DNA of 64,000 nt from CAZFZT01 sp964523675 (lineage in GTDB: Bacteria; Planctomycetota; Phycisphaerae; Phycisphaerales; SM1A02). The position numbers and the translations under genes were made by a program. This document shows, piece after piece, positions 37,780 to 46,398 of the stretch. The DNA lies in contig CAZFZT010000005.1 in the NCBI GenBank assembly GCA_964523675.1, positions 18,687 to 82,686 on the forward strand. The letters run 5' to 3'. The notes below the pieces were generated by a model. It was not told the origin of the DNA, made no database searches, and worked only from the letters and a program-made list of their open reading frames with translations. How positions within the stretch are numbered: position 1 is the first letter of the stretch; every line of letters starts with the position of its first letter.

Positions 37780-38658
37780 ATGCCGCCAACCTCCGCGCCG
37801 CAGCCGAGACTGATGAACCATCATGGTCCAGCTGCGATTACGCTGAATCCTGAATCCGCGGCCTACTTCGACGCTCTCTGCGCGCGCTGGGGTTTGCGCG
37901 CTCAGCGGTATCGTGCGAGCATTTTTCTGCGGCGACAGGCGGCAAGTCTGCGGGCGCTGCGAGCCGGAAGTGCGCGGGACGGCGCGGTCGCCCTCATGCG
38001 CGATGCGGGGGCGGCAGAACGAGCGCTGAGCGCGGTGATGATCGGTGTTACATCGTTCTTTCGAGATCCTCGCGTCTTTAGCACGCTTCGCGATCACGTT
38101 AGAGCCATGCATCGAGGTCGTGGGCCGCTTCGAGTGTTAAGTATCGGTTGCTCGGACGGTTCTGAACTGTACTCGCTTGCAATATTGATGAAGGAAGATG
38201 GGCTGCTCCGGGGCTCGCGCTTGCTCGGCATCGATTGCAGACCAGCTGCCATCGCCAAAGCGCAAGAGGGCCTCTATTCCGCGCAGGCCATCGAAGCCAT
38301 CCCCGCGGATCTGCGATTCAAGTATTTCAACCCCGTGAACCGGTCGCTGCAGCGATGTGGCAAGCGTCAACTTCTTCGCATCTCTGATCGGCTGCGTGCG
38401 GCCTGTCGTTGGCAGGTGGCGGATGCGTTTACGCATGGCTTGGGTGAGGATGCGGGAAAGCACGATGTGATTCTCTGCCGCAATCTGGCGATTTACCTGA
38501 CGCCGGCCGCGGCCGGGGAACTGTGGTCAATGCTTGTATCGCAGCTTCGTCCTGGTGGCCTTTTGCTTGTTGGCAAAGCGGAGCGGCCGACTCCTGAGGT
38601 GAGGTCGCTGCTTATTCGTCGTAGTCGCTGCTTGTATCAACGGAGAGGCCCTGAATGA
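37780..38658 (+). CDS. CheR-type protein methyltransferase
   Basis: 292 residues from the ATG at 37780 (MPPTSAPQPRL); 37639 and 37813 are also possible. The N-terminal helical domain (...YFDALCARWGLRAQRYRASIFLRRQ, VMIGVTSFFRDPRVF) and the Rossmann domain with VLSIGCSDGSELYSLA, then ILCRNLAIYLTPAAAGEL, match CheR O-methyltransferases that modify receptor glutamates using SAM. No CheB or receptor gene is nearby. Its stop overlaps the start of the hybrid kinase (ATGA), so the two are translationally coupled. Inferred partner: the kinase or a receptor it works with, not necessarily chemotaxis. Confidence 0.82.
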   Translation: MPPTSAPQPRLMNHHGPAAITLNPESAAYFDALCARWGLRAQRYRASIFLRRQAASLRALRAGSARDGAVALMRDAGAAERALSAVMIGVTSFFRDPRVFSTLRDHVRAMHRGRGPLRVLSIGCSDGSELYSLAILMKEDGLLRGSRLLGIDCRPAAIAKAQEGLYSAQAIEAIPADLRFKYFNPVNRSLQRCGKRQLLRISDRLRAACRWQVADAFTHGLGEDAGKHDVILCRNLAIYLTPAAAGELWSMLVSQLRPGGLLLVGKAERPTPEVRSLLIRRSRCLYQRRGPE

Positions 38659-40943
38659 GTGATGAAGGTCGTATGGTGCATAATCGCTGGTTGGATCTCT
38701 ACCGGTCATATAGCGTCAAGGGTCCATTGTGGGTTTGGATTCTTGTCACAGCCCTGCTCCTTGCGAGTGTGGCCTACCTGCGCCTGGTTGCCTTTCCTGA
38801 TCGTTTTGTGCCACTTGCAGCTTCGCTGACGCTCCTCATATGCCTGTTGCACCGGAACCTGTGGCTGCTGTGGTCCATGGTCGCGGCGCTTGCGCTGATG
38901 GTCTTCTACAAGTTATCGTTCGTCGTTCAGGAGTATCCCGACAACAGCGAGCTGTTGCACGGTTCGATGCAGCTGCTCAATTCCGTGGTCGCGGCTGTCG
39001 TGATCCACGTTGTCATACGACTCACTGCGCGGCTGGAGTCGGCCATTGTTGAGCTTGAGCAGAGCAATGCTGAACTCGAAGCGAGTAACGAGGAGCTCGC
39101 AGCGCGTGAAGAGGAGATCACGCAGCAGAACGAAGAGCTTCAGACACAGTCTGAGGAACTCGAGCAACAAACCGAGGAACTCAACGCACAGACAGAAGAG
39201 CTTCAGATTGTGAATGAGCAGCTGGCTGAGCGCGAACGGGCGCTTGCGGACCTGCTTGCGTTCACGGCAGGCGGTGCAAGCGAAGGTGAGACGTTGGGCA
39301 AACTCGGAGAGACCATTGAACGTCTCATGTCGTATCGAGCCGCAGCCGCCGCCATTCTCGAGAAGCAGGGTGATGATCTGATCGTTCGGCCGCTCTTCGG
39401 AGTACTCGAAGGGGGGCAGCTTCTGCCGCAGAAACGAACGCTTGCGGACCTTGTCATGAGCAGGAGACAGGCGGCGTCGCTGGCGGATGTCGCGCTGAGG
39501 GATGATCTGGTTGTTCCGCAACTGATGAATGGCTCCAGCGTGAAGTCACTCGCCGCAGCGCCGCTTCAGGTGGGGGATGATGCCGAGGGCGCGCTGGAGG
39601 TTTACAGCACTGACACCGGAGAATGGACTTCGCATGAACGGCGTCTCGTGCAGTGGCTGGCGAATCAGTGCGGCAGAATGATGATGACCGCACGGCTCAA
39701 GGATGACCTTGAGCGGCTCATCCACGCTGAACATCGAGCGCGCGAAGAAGCCGAGCGAGCCAATCGCGCGAAAGATGAATTCGTGGCGACGCTTTCGCAC
39801 GAACTTCGCACACCCTTGACAGCAGTGTTGGGCTGGTCGTCGCTGCTCCGGAAGAGCCGATGCGAAAACCGGGATGAAACGCTCAAGGGTTTGGAGGTCA
39901 TCGAGCGCAACGCCCGCCATCAAGCGCAGTTGATCTCCGATCTGCTCGACATGAGCCGCATCCTCGCCGGGAAGATCTCTCTTGACGTTGAAGCGTTGGA
40001 ACTTCCGGATGTCATCGACAACGCGATCGAGTCGGTGCGACTTGCGGCGGAGGCAAAGGGTGTTTCACTTGTGAGGGAGGTCGAGCCGATCGATCGCGCG
40101 ATCGTTGGCGATGCGAACCGGTTGCAGCAGGTGGTGTGGAACCTGCTGACCAATGGAATCAAGTTCACCCCACGCGGTGGGCGAGTATGCATCAGTGTGT
40201 CACGGCCGGGTTCGTATGTGCAGATTTCCGTTTCCGATACCGGCGAGGGGATCGATCCGAAGCTGCTTCCGCAACTCTTCCAGCGCTATCGCCAGGCCGA
40301 CAGCTCAGCGACGCGCCGCCACGGAGGTCTCGGACTCGGGCTTGCGATCGTCAAGAACCTCGTGGAACTGCACGGGGGGACCGTGCATGCCACCAGTGAC
40401 GGTCTTGGCAATGGAGCGACCTTCGCGGTGCGCCTGCCCATTCGTGCGACCATGCCGTTTGAACGGAGCGGCGGACAGTCGATCAGCGCTGCCATGGCAG
40501 GCGCCTTGGACGGGCAGACGCTCAGTGGATCGACGATACTTATCGTTGATGATGAAGAGGATGCCCGCGACCTGATCAGCCGCATGTTGAGCGGATGTGG
40601 GGCGGACGTGCATGTGGCCGGCTCGGCCGAAGAAGCGCTGAGCATCGCCCAGCAGGTGCTGCCGGATGTACTCATTAGTGACATCGGGATGCCGGGCGTG
40701 GACGGTTATGAGTTCATCAAGCAACTGCGCCAGCAATGGCCGGTCGAGAAGCCGCAACCACCTGCGATTGCGCTGACCGCCTTCGCCCGGTCGGAAGAGC
40801 GCACCCGGGCCTTCGTCGCCGGCTTCCAGGCCCATCTCGCCAAGCCGGTCGAGGCGGCTGAACTCATCGCCACCATTCGCAGTCTGCTCTTCACCATGGG
40901 CCGATCGGTCGAATCAAGAACTTCGCAAGGCGCTCAGGACTGA
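38655..40943 (+). CDS. Membrane hybrid histidine kinase (coiled coil, GAF, HisKA, HATPase, receiver)
   Basis: 762 residues. Three to four membrane segments lie in ~25-122. A long coiled coil (~127-198) is made of NEELQTQSEELEQQTEEL-type heptads, followed by a GAF-like domain (~205-345) and HisKA with H382 (TLSHELRTPLTAVLGW). HATPase_c has NLLTNGIKFTPRG, DTGEGID and GGLGLGLAIV. The C-terminal receiver has acidic VDDEED, phospho-acceptor D676 in SDIGMPGVDGYE and the conserved Lys in AKPVEA. Kinases of this shape sit with CheR or CheB domains in modular signalling pathways. It is fused by a 4-nt overlap to the cheR-type gene. The output target is not encoded nearby. Confidence 0.92.
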   Translation: MSDEGRMVHNRWLDLYRSYSVKGPLWVWILVTALLLASVAYLRLVAFPDRFVPLAASLTLLICLLHRNLWLLWSMVAALALMVFYKLSFVVQEYPDNSELLHGSMQLLNSVVAAVVIHVVIRLTARLESAIVELEQSNAELEASNEELAAREEEITQQNEELQTQSEELEQQTEELNAQTEELQIVNEQLAERERALADLLAFTAGGASEGETLGKLGETIERLMSYRAAAAAILEKQGDDLIVRPLFGVLEGGQLLPQKRTLADLVMSRRQAASLADVALRDDLVVPQLMNGSSVKSLAAAPLQVGDDAEGALEVYSTDTGEWTSHERRLVQWLANQCGRMMMTARLKDDLERLIHAEHRAREEAERANRAKDEFVATLSHELRTPLTAVLGWSSLLRKSRCENRDETLKGLEVIERNARHQAQLISDLLDMSRILAGKISLDVEALELPDVIDNAIESVRLAAEAKGVSLVREVEPIDRAIVGDANRLQQVVWNLLTNGIKFTPRGGRVCISVSRPGSYVQISVSDTGEGIDPKLLPQLFQRYRQADSSATRRHGGLGLGLAIVKNLVELHGGTVHATSDGLGNGATFAVRLPIRATMPFERSGGQSISAAMAGALDGQTLSGSTILIVDDEEDARDLISRMLSGCGADVHVAGSAEEALSIAQQVLPDVLISDIGMPGVDGYEFIKQLRQQWPVEKPQPPAIALTAFARSEERTRAFVAGFQAHLAKPVEAAELIATIRSLLFTMGRSVESRTSQGAQD

Positions 40944-41048
40944 AGTGGCGGCGTATGCCGACATCGAACGCGGACGCCCTCGAACTCCGCTCATGCGTCT
41001 AGAGACGGCGCAAGGCAAGCACACGAGCGGAGCGCCTCCGCGCGCAGA

Positions 41049-41426
41049 TCACACGGAGTCGCTTTCGCTCGCGGCTTTGCCCTGGTCTTTTTTTCCCTCG
41101 TCATTCTCGCGCTGTTCCTTTTCTTTCTTGAGGTCAAAGGGAACGCGGCCGAACGATTCAGGGACTCGCGCAAACCGATGGCGGCGGATGTCCAGCGTTT
41201 CCACGTCACCTTCGGCATCGATCACAAGGATGTACGGCACACAGATCGCCTTGACCAGATAGGGTTCGACGTCCCACGGCAGTCTCCACTTGCGCGGTTG
41301 CCTCCACTGTTCGCCGTCCTCATCATAAGGATCGCAGACGACGCGATTCTGGAGGATAACAATGTACTGCCCGGGTTCGATGTCCTCAGCGGCGATCGGC
41401 CGAGCGATGGTTGACTGTTCATTCAT
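41049..41426 (-). CDS. Small hypothetical protein with a charged C-terminal tail
   Basis: 125 residues (MNEQSTIARPIAAEDIEPGQ). The folded part (~1-95) appears beta-rich, with PGQYIVILQNRVV, a WRQPRKWRLPWDVEPYLVKAI segment and DVETLDIRRHRFARVP. The last 30 residues are a Lys/Glu-rich tail ending in ESDSV. No signal or membrane segment. I do not recognise the family. It lies on the same strand as mltA but 292 nt upstream in map terms; that gap (41427-41718) holds no convincing gene. Confidence 0.65.
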   Translation of the reverse strand: MNEQSTIARPIAAEDIEPGQYIVILQNRVVCDPYDEDGEQWRQPRKWRLPWDVEPYLVKAICVPYILVIDAEGDVETLDIRRHRFARVPESFGRVPFDLKKEKEQRENDEGKKDQGKAASESDSV

Positions 41427-41718
41427 GCTTCATCTCGATTCTTCTCTGGCAGCCCGATGGCGAATGCGCGCCGAGACGACGCAACAGCTCGCAACCGGGT
41501 TGCTGGGTCTTCTATTTCTGAATTCGAGTTCGACCGGCAGTTACCCGAAGCGCAGCGACATCCGCGCTTCCGGACGGAAGCTGCTCGGCCGATGAGGATG
41601 TCGTGTCAGATGAAGCATGTGGGTGGCGCTCCCAAAGAGAAGGAGCATTTATTGGCGCGTTTGTTCGCTCGGTCAAGGACAATTCCGCAGGAACTGATGG
41701 CTGCGGGTGATTCGAGAA
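41427..41718. other. Gap between the small hypothetical gene and mltA
   Basis: 292 nt. Open frames here are short and their translations lack protein-like features. No repeat or hairpin stands out. It should contain the mltA 3' end signals and the promoter of the hypothetical gene on the minus strand. Confidence 0.4.
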
Positions 41719-42993
41719 TCACGGTGCGTCCGGCACGTTCGCGATCGCATGGGCGCTTGGGAGGAACCGCTCAATGTACTGCGGCTTCAGAAACAGGTAA
41801 TGCAGGCGACCCTCCGCATACTGTCCACCCGCAAGGATTTCCGCTTCGGGGCCGATCCCCATGAAGATATCCGCCCGTCCGGGCGCGTTGATCGCACCAC
41901 CGGTGTCCTGGTCGAGCATGAAGCGCGTAAACGGGCGGTGACCTTGGCTGAACGTGACGGCCTTCGTGTCCACCAGTACGACACCGCCGCGCGGGTAGAT
42001 GCGTTTGTCGGTTGCGAGCGAGTGTTCACGAGTGACCCGCACCCCCAGTGATCCGGCTGGCCAGTTTTCACCAGTGTATTCCGTGAAGAACACGTAGCTC
42101 TCATTGCGAAGGATCAGGTCTTCGACGGCTGCGGGTTGTTGGCGATGCAGTTGGCGAATGGACGCCAGTGACAGCTGGTTGGGCTTGAGCATCCCGCGCT
42201 CAAGGAGCGCTGCGCCAAGCCCCTTGTACGGACGGTCGGTCTTCCCCGCATAGCCGATGTGCATTGTGGAGCCGTCGGTCAGGCGCAGCCGGGCTGAACC
42301 GTTGACATGGATGATGTACGCTGAGAGCGCATCTTCAAGCCAGACAAGCTCGTTGCCGGCAAGCATGCGCGATTGCTCGATCTCCCGCCGCGTCGGGTAG
42401 GACACGACTTGACCGGAGGGGAGGCGCCGGCCCTTCGGTTCGCCGGTGACTTGATCCGTCACAAGGTCATCCGGCCGCGTATAAAGCGGATGCTTGAATC
42501 GATCCGTTCGGATCCGGCTGGCGTGAAAGATGGGGGAGTAGTACCCGGTGAAGAGAACAATGCCTTCGCCGTTGTAACCAACCGACTCGTAAAGATCGAA
42601 GAAGCGAATCACGTCGTTCACGAACACACGTTCACTTGGTGCGGACTCAATGAGTTCTTTGAAGGCATGGAGCGACGCAAGCGCCTGTGCGTGTGTCACC
42701 TCCCGACCAGGTGAAGTGGGGAACGGAAAGAACTGCCTGCTTGAGGGAGTGCCGAACCACTTGATCGATTGGTCAATTGAATCGAGAAGAAAGACGTTTC
42801 GCTCACGCCACGCCTTCCCCAGATCAGGCATCCTCGAGGGGGTGGTGACAAGCCGCAGGGCGGCCGATCCGGCCGGCAATTGGCGAGAGTAGTCGGGACT
42901 TTCCGGCAACGGCTCAACGACGGTCTTCGATTGCGAGCAGCCGAAGGCCATGACCAATGAAGCGAGCAATGCGGCAGTGGTGCGTGTCATCAT
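41719..42993 (-). CDS. mltA: Membrane-bound lytic murein transglycosylase A
   Basis: 424 residues from the ATG at 42993. A lipoprotein-type signal ends at MAFGC (Cys 19). The MltA core includes GIVLFTGYYSPIF, SAYIIHVNGSARLRLTDGS and GYAGKTDRPYKGLGA. The C-terminal 3D domain has RFMLDQDTGGAINAPGRADIF with the catalytic Asp. MltA cleaves peptidoglycan glycosidic bonds, making 1,6-anhydro-muropeptides. It supports a peptidoglycan sacculus in this organism. Confidence 0.92.
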   Translation of the reverse strand: MMTRTTAALLASLVMAFGCSQSKTVVEPLPESPDYSRQLPAGSAALRLVTTPSRMPDLGKAWRERNVFLLDSIDQSIKWFGTPSSRQFFPFPTSPGREVTHAQALASLHAFKELIESAPSERVFVNDVIRFFDLYESVGYNGEGIVLFTGYYSPIFHASRIRTDRFKHPLYTRPDDLVTDQVTGEPKGRRLPSGQVVSYPTRREIEQSRMLAGNELVWLEDALSAYIIHVNGSARLRLTDGSTMHIGYAGKTDRPYKGLGAALLERGMLKPNQLSLASIRQLHRQQPAAVEDLILRNESYVFFTEYTGENWPAGSLGVRVTREHSLATDKRIYPRGGVVLVDTKAVTFSQGHRPFTRFMLDQDTGGAINAPGRADIFMGIGPEAEILAGGQYAEGRLHYLFLKPQYIERFLPSAHAIANVPDAP

Positions 42994-43124
42994 TTTCCCT
43001 CAGCGTATCGGCAAAATGATCTGTGCGACATTGACCGTTGTGGCGGTCGTGCTGGAAGGCCCCTCACTTCATCACAACGCACCATGCTGAAGCCCTCTCG
43101 ACAGGTGTGGTGCCGATCAGAGCG

Positions 43125-43973
43125 TTACGTCTGGAGCGGCAGATGGATCGTGAAATCGCTGCCGCGACCTTGTTCGGTGACAACTTCGATTGTGCCGCCG
43201 TGTTCCTCGATGATCCGCCGCGCGATCGGCAGACCAAGCCCAGTGCCACCTGCTTTGTGTGAAACATATGGCCGAAAGATTGTTTCAAGTCGCTCCGAAT
43301 CGACACCCGGCCCGGTGTCAATGACGTGGAGGTGTGCTTGGTGGTCCAGGGTCTCCAGCCGCAGAATGAGCTCACGCGCAGTGCCGCCGTTCTGGTTCGG
43401 AGCATGTTCCATCGCCTGTACGCCGTTGATCATGAGATTGAGCACGGCCTGCTTGAGCAGTTTGACGTCGACCTCGGCGACAGCCGGGGTGTCGGGCAGA
43501 TTTGTTCGGAGCGTGACACCTGCGCGAGCACACTGCGGCAGGAAGAAGTCAGCAAGTTCGTCGACGAGTGCAGCGAGATCGTGGGGTTGTCGATCGAGCT
43601 TGATTCGGCCGGCAAACTGGAGGAAGTCTTCGAGGATGCCGCGCAGGCGTTCTGCTTCACGGCGCAGTGCTTCAATTCGGCGCAGCAAGCGATCGCGCTC
43701 CTCGCGCGGGGCTTCGATTTCAGCAATGGCCTCAGCCAGAAGCTGCGCGTTGAGTGTGATCGTGGAGAGGGGATTTCGAATCTCATGCGCAAGGCCGCTG
43801 GTCATCGAACCGAGTTCAGCCAGTCGCTCCGCGTCACGAGCCCGCCGCTCCGCCAAACGAGCCCGCTGCTCTGCGCGCCGCAGAGCGAAATGCATCGCCA
43901 GGAGCATCACAATGATGCCTGCAATGAACCCGGCTAGAATGGCGACCACTTGAGGCATGTGATGAATCAACAT
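43125..43973 (-). CDS. Small membrane histidine kinase (NtrB-like core)
   Basis: 282 residues from the ATG at 43973; 43958 and 44021 are alternative starts. One membrane segment (~6-28, VVAILAGFIAGIIVMLLAM) and an Arg/Ala-rich coiled coil lead to HisKA with the His in SGLAHEIRNPLSTITLNAQL. HATPase_c motifs follow: NLMINGVQAM, DTGPGVD and GGTGLGLPIA. It has no periplasmic sensor domain, so its signal may come through the membrane, the coiled coil or a partner. No response regulator is adjacent. Divergent from the M50 protease. Confidence 0.88.
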   Translation of the reverse strand: MLIHHMPQVVAILAGFIAGIIVMLLAMHFALRRAEQRARLAERRARDAERLAELGSMTSGLAHEIRNPLSTITLNAQLLAEAIAEIEAPREERDRLLRRIEALRREAERLRGILEDFLQFAGRIKLDRQPHDLAALVDELADFFLPQCARAGVTLRTNLPDTPAVAEVDVKLLKQAVLNLMINGVQAMEHAPNQNGGTARELILRLETLDHQAHLHVIDTGPGVDSERLETIFRPYVSHKAGGTGLGLPIARRIIEEHGGTIEVVTEQGRGSDFTIHLPLQT

Positions 43974-44050
43974 CAGATCACTGGCCCGGCGACGCGCCGA
44001 AGCGACGCTCGGTGCATGCATCCTACTGGCCGGTCGGGGAGGATGCGACC

Positions 44051-44713
44051 ATGAGCGGCTGGTGGATTGCTGACTTCTATCAAGCAGGGCAGACGGTCTT
44101 GCTCGTCAGCTGGATTTTCTGGGTCATTCTGTCGATCTGTCTGCATGAACTTGCCCACGGTTGGGCGGCGATCGCGCAGGGTGACAACACGCCGCGCGAG
44201 TTGGGGCGAATGACGATGAACCCGCTCGTTCACATGGGTCCGATGTCGCTGCTGGTGTTCGCGCTCGTCGGGATCGCCTGGGGCTTGATGCCGACCGATC
44301 CGAGTCGATATCGCTCCGGCCGAAAGGGGCGCGTGATCGTCAGTGGGGCAGGGCCGGCGATGAACGTCGCCATCGCAGTGGTGGTGCTGACGATCGCAGG
44401 CGTTTGGCGCGCGTTCGTCGGCGTGGAGACGCCGTTCACGGACAATGTCGATACGTTCCTGTGGATAGGCGGAATGCTCAACATCGTCTTGGCTGCGTTC
44501 AACATGCTGCCCGTACCGCCGCTCGATGGCTCCGGCGTCTTATGCGGCCTCTCCTTTCGTTGTTATCAATTCTTCCAGCAACCACAGGCGCAGATGCTCG
44601 GCTTCTTCGTTGTCATCGTGATGTTCATGTCCGGAGCGTTCGGCATTCTGTTCGATCTTGCGGAGCTGATTTCAATCCGCTACATCACCCTCATCGAACT
44701 GTTGCTGAGCTGA
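44051..44713 (+). CDS. Site-2-protease-like M50 family membrane metalloprotease
   Basis: 220 residues from the ATG at 44051. The zinc motif HELAHGWAA (HExxH) is in the first membrane helix, and the third ligand motif is NMLPVPPLDGSGVL. About five hydrophobic segments are present; there is no PDZ or CBS domain, so it is a compact S2P core of the type seen in many bacteria. Such enzymes cut membrane proteins such as anti-sigma factors. The substrate is unknown. It converges on the DUF202 gene. Confidence 0.88.
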   Translation: MSGWWIADFYQAGQTVLLVSWIFWVILSICLHELAHGWAAIAQGDNTPRELGRMTMNPLVHMGPMSLLVFALVGIAWGLMPTDPSRYRSGRKGRVIVSGAGPAMNVAIAVVVLTIAGVWRAFVGVETPFTDNVDTFLWIGGMLNIVLAAFNMLPVPPLDGSGVLCGLSFRCYQFFQQPQAQMLGFFVVIVMFMSGAFGILFDLAELISIRYITLIELLLS

Positions 44714-44758
44714 TGAATGAGATGAGTGAAGTGATCCAGACATCAACGACGGAGCGCG

Positions 44759-45106
44759 TCATTTCTCAATCCGCTCTTCGCTGCCTTTGATCGCTTCCGT
44801 TGGCGTTTGGGTGCTGGGGCTTATCGCTTTGAATCGCGCGATCATCTGGCGGCGATGGTGGTAGCGCACCGTGCCGATGACTGCGATGAACACCGCGACG
44901 GGCACCAGAACCCATCCGACGATCGTCGTGAACAGCGTGTCGAGGAACTGAAGAAAGGAGACCGCGACGATCACCATCGCCAACGCAGTGCGAAGATACG
45001 CCAGCAGCGTGCGCTCATTCGCAAGCGTCGTCCTGTCCATGGCAAGCCGATCGCGCAGGATGAACTTCTCCTTCTCGAACGGCGTGTATGGGCCGTAGGT
45101 ATCCAT
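44759..45106 (-). CDS. DUF202 (YidH-type) small membrane protein
   Basis: 115 residues. The N-terminus DRTTLANERTLLAYLRTALA is the DUF202 signature, followed by two membrane segments (~38-56 and 62-80) and a basic cytoplasmic tail. No function is established for this family. It starts 7 nt after the lipA stop and is therefore in the lipA operon. Confidence 0.85.
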   Translation of the reverse strand: MDTYGPYTPFEKEKFILRDRLAMDRTTLANERTLLAYLRTALAMVIVAVSFLQFLDTLFTTIVGWVLVPVAVFIAVIGTVRYHHRRQMIARFKAISPSTQTPTEAIKGSEERIEK

Positions 45107-45113
45107 GCCACGC

Positions 45114-46175
45114 TCAGCGACCTGCTCGGGCAGTCGCGATCAACTGCTCCATCTTCTCGACCGTCTCGCGCCGGTCGGGGCTCAGCCGTTCCGCCTGCTC
45201 CTCCGCGTGATAACTGCTGCGCACCAGCGGGCCGCTTTCGACGACTTTGAAACCCAGGCGCAACCCTTCGAGCTTGTAGTCATCGAACTGCGCGGGCGTG
45301 ACCCAGCGGTCGATCGGCAGGTGATTGCGCGTCGGCTGAAGATACTGGCCGATCGTGAAGATGTCGGTGTCAGCATGCTCGCGAATGTCGCGCATCAACG
45401 CCATGACTTCATCATCGCGCTCTCCGATGCCGACCATAATGCCGGTCTTGGAAACCAAGCCCCCATCTTTGATCCACTTGAGTACATCGAGCGAGCGCTG
45501 ATACCGCGCCTGCGGCCGCACCGCCGGGTGCATGCGCTTTACGCTTTCCATGTTGTGCGCGAGAATCTCCGGTTTCGCATCAATCACCTTCTGCAAATCC
45601 TCGCGCTTGCCCTTGAAGTCTCCCACCAGTGCTTCGACGCTCATCTCGGGACACGCCTCATGCACGCGCTCAATCGTCTCGGCCCAGACGGCTGCGCCGC
45701 CATCAGGCAGATCATCACGATCAACGCACGTGATCACCACGTGTTTGAGGCCGATCTTGGCAAGTGATTCAGCAACACGTCGCGGCTCATCCAGATCGAC
45801 CGGAAGCGGCTTGCCGGTCTTCACATTGCAGAAGCCGCAGGAGCGGGTGCAGATGTCGCCGAGAATCATGATGGTGGCGGTGCCCCGGCTCCAGCACTCG
45901 CCGATGTTGGGACAAGAGGCCTCCTGGCAGACGGTGTGGAGCTGATGCTCGTCGATGATGGCTTTGAGGCGGGTGTAGCCCTCACCGCCGGGGGCCTTTG
46001 CGCGGATCCAATCGGGCTTGCGTCCGATGTGGAGGTGATGGACCGAAGCATCGGTGTTATTGAGCACGAGCCCGGTCAGACTCACCAACGGGCGGCCGAC
46101 TGATCGGGCAGTATCGCCACCGAGCGGCCGGGGATGCCTTGCAGCGGCGGGTTTGGCGTTCGCGCAATCGCTCAC
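45114..46175 (-). CDS. lipA: Lipoyl synthase (radical SAM)
   Basis: 353 residues from the GTG at 46175; a start further in is possible since the first ~35 residues are not conserved-looking. The auxiliary cluster motif is CQEASCPNIGEC and the radical-SAM motif CTRSCGFC. Other LipA landmarks are ITCVDRDDLPDGGA, GIMVGIGERDDEV and GPLVRSSYHAEEQ. LipA inserts two sulfurs into octanoyl groups on E2 and GcvH proteins. It is co-oriented and nearly contiguous with the DUF202 gene. Confidence 0.93.
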   Translation of the reverse strand: MSDCANAKPAAARHPRPLGGDTARSVGRPLVSLTGLVLNNTDASVHHLHIGRKPDWIRAKAPGGEGYTRLKAIIDEHQLHTVCQEASCPNIGECWSRGTATIMILGDICTRSCGFCNVKTGKPLPVDLDEPRRVAESLAKIGLKHVVITCVDRDDLPDGGAAVWAETIERVHEACPEMSVEALVGDFKGKREDLQKVIDAKPEILAHNMESVKRMHPAVRPQARYQRSLDVLKWIKDGGLVSKTGIMVGIGERDDEVMALMRDIREHADTDIFTIGQYLQPTRNHLPIDRWVTPAQFDDYKLEGLRLGFKVVESGPLVRSSYHAEEQAERLSPDRRETVEKMEQLIATARAGR

Positions 46176-46182
46176 GCCGCAA

Positions 46183-46211
46183 GTTTAGCCGCGACGCGCA
46201 GCGGAGCGCGG
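46183..46211 (+). repeat. 29-nt REP-like element, left copy flanking sat-cysC
   Basis: GTTTAGCCGCGACGCGCAGC followed by GGAGCGCGG, containing internally complementary CCGCG/CGCGG and CGC/GCG segments. An inverted copy with one mismatch lies at 48320-48348, on the other side of the sulfate-activation genes. Confidence 0.8.
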
Positions 46212-46398
46212 CCCTGGACCCCGGAAACGCTCCGCTTCGCGTTGCGCGCTCAACGACACGTCAAGGAAGATCGGCACCGAAGCGTGCTTCACTCTTGCCC
46301 CGCGCGTTCCATCTCACTACTATGGGGTCTTCGCCCGCTTTTCGAGCGAAAAAGCCGGGCGTTTGGCCCTTATCTGCAGAGAGGAGCGCTTCATTTCG

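Noticed and set aside
40945..41262. A 105-residue plus-strand frame after the hybrid kinase
   Set aside because: It overlaps the minus-strand hypothetical gene at 41049, whose translation looks like real protein, and its own sequence is Ser/Arg-rich.
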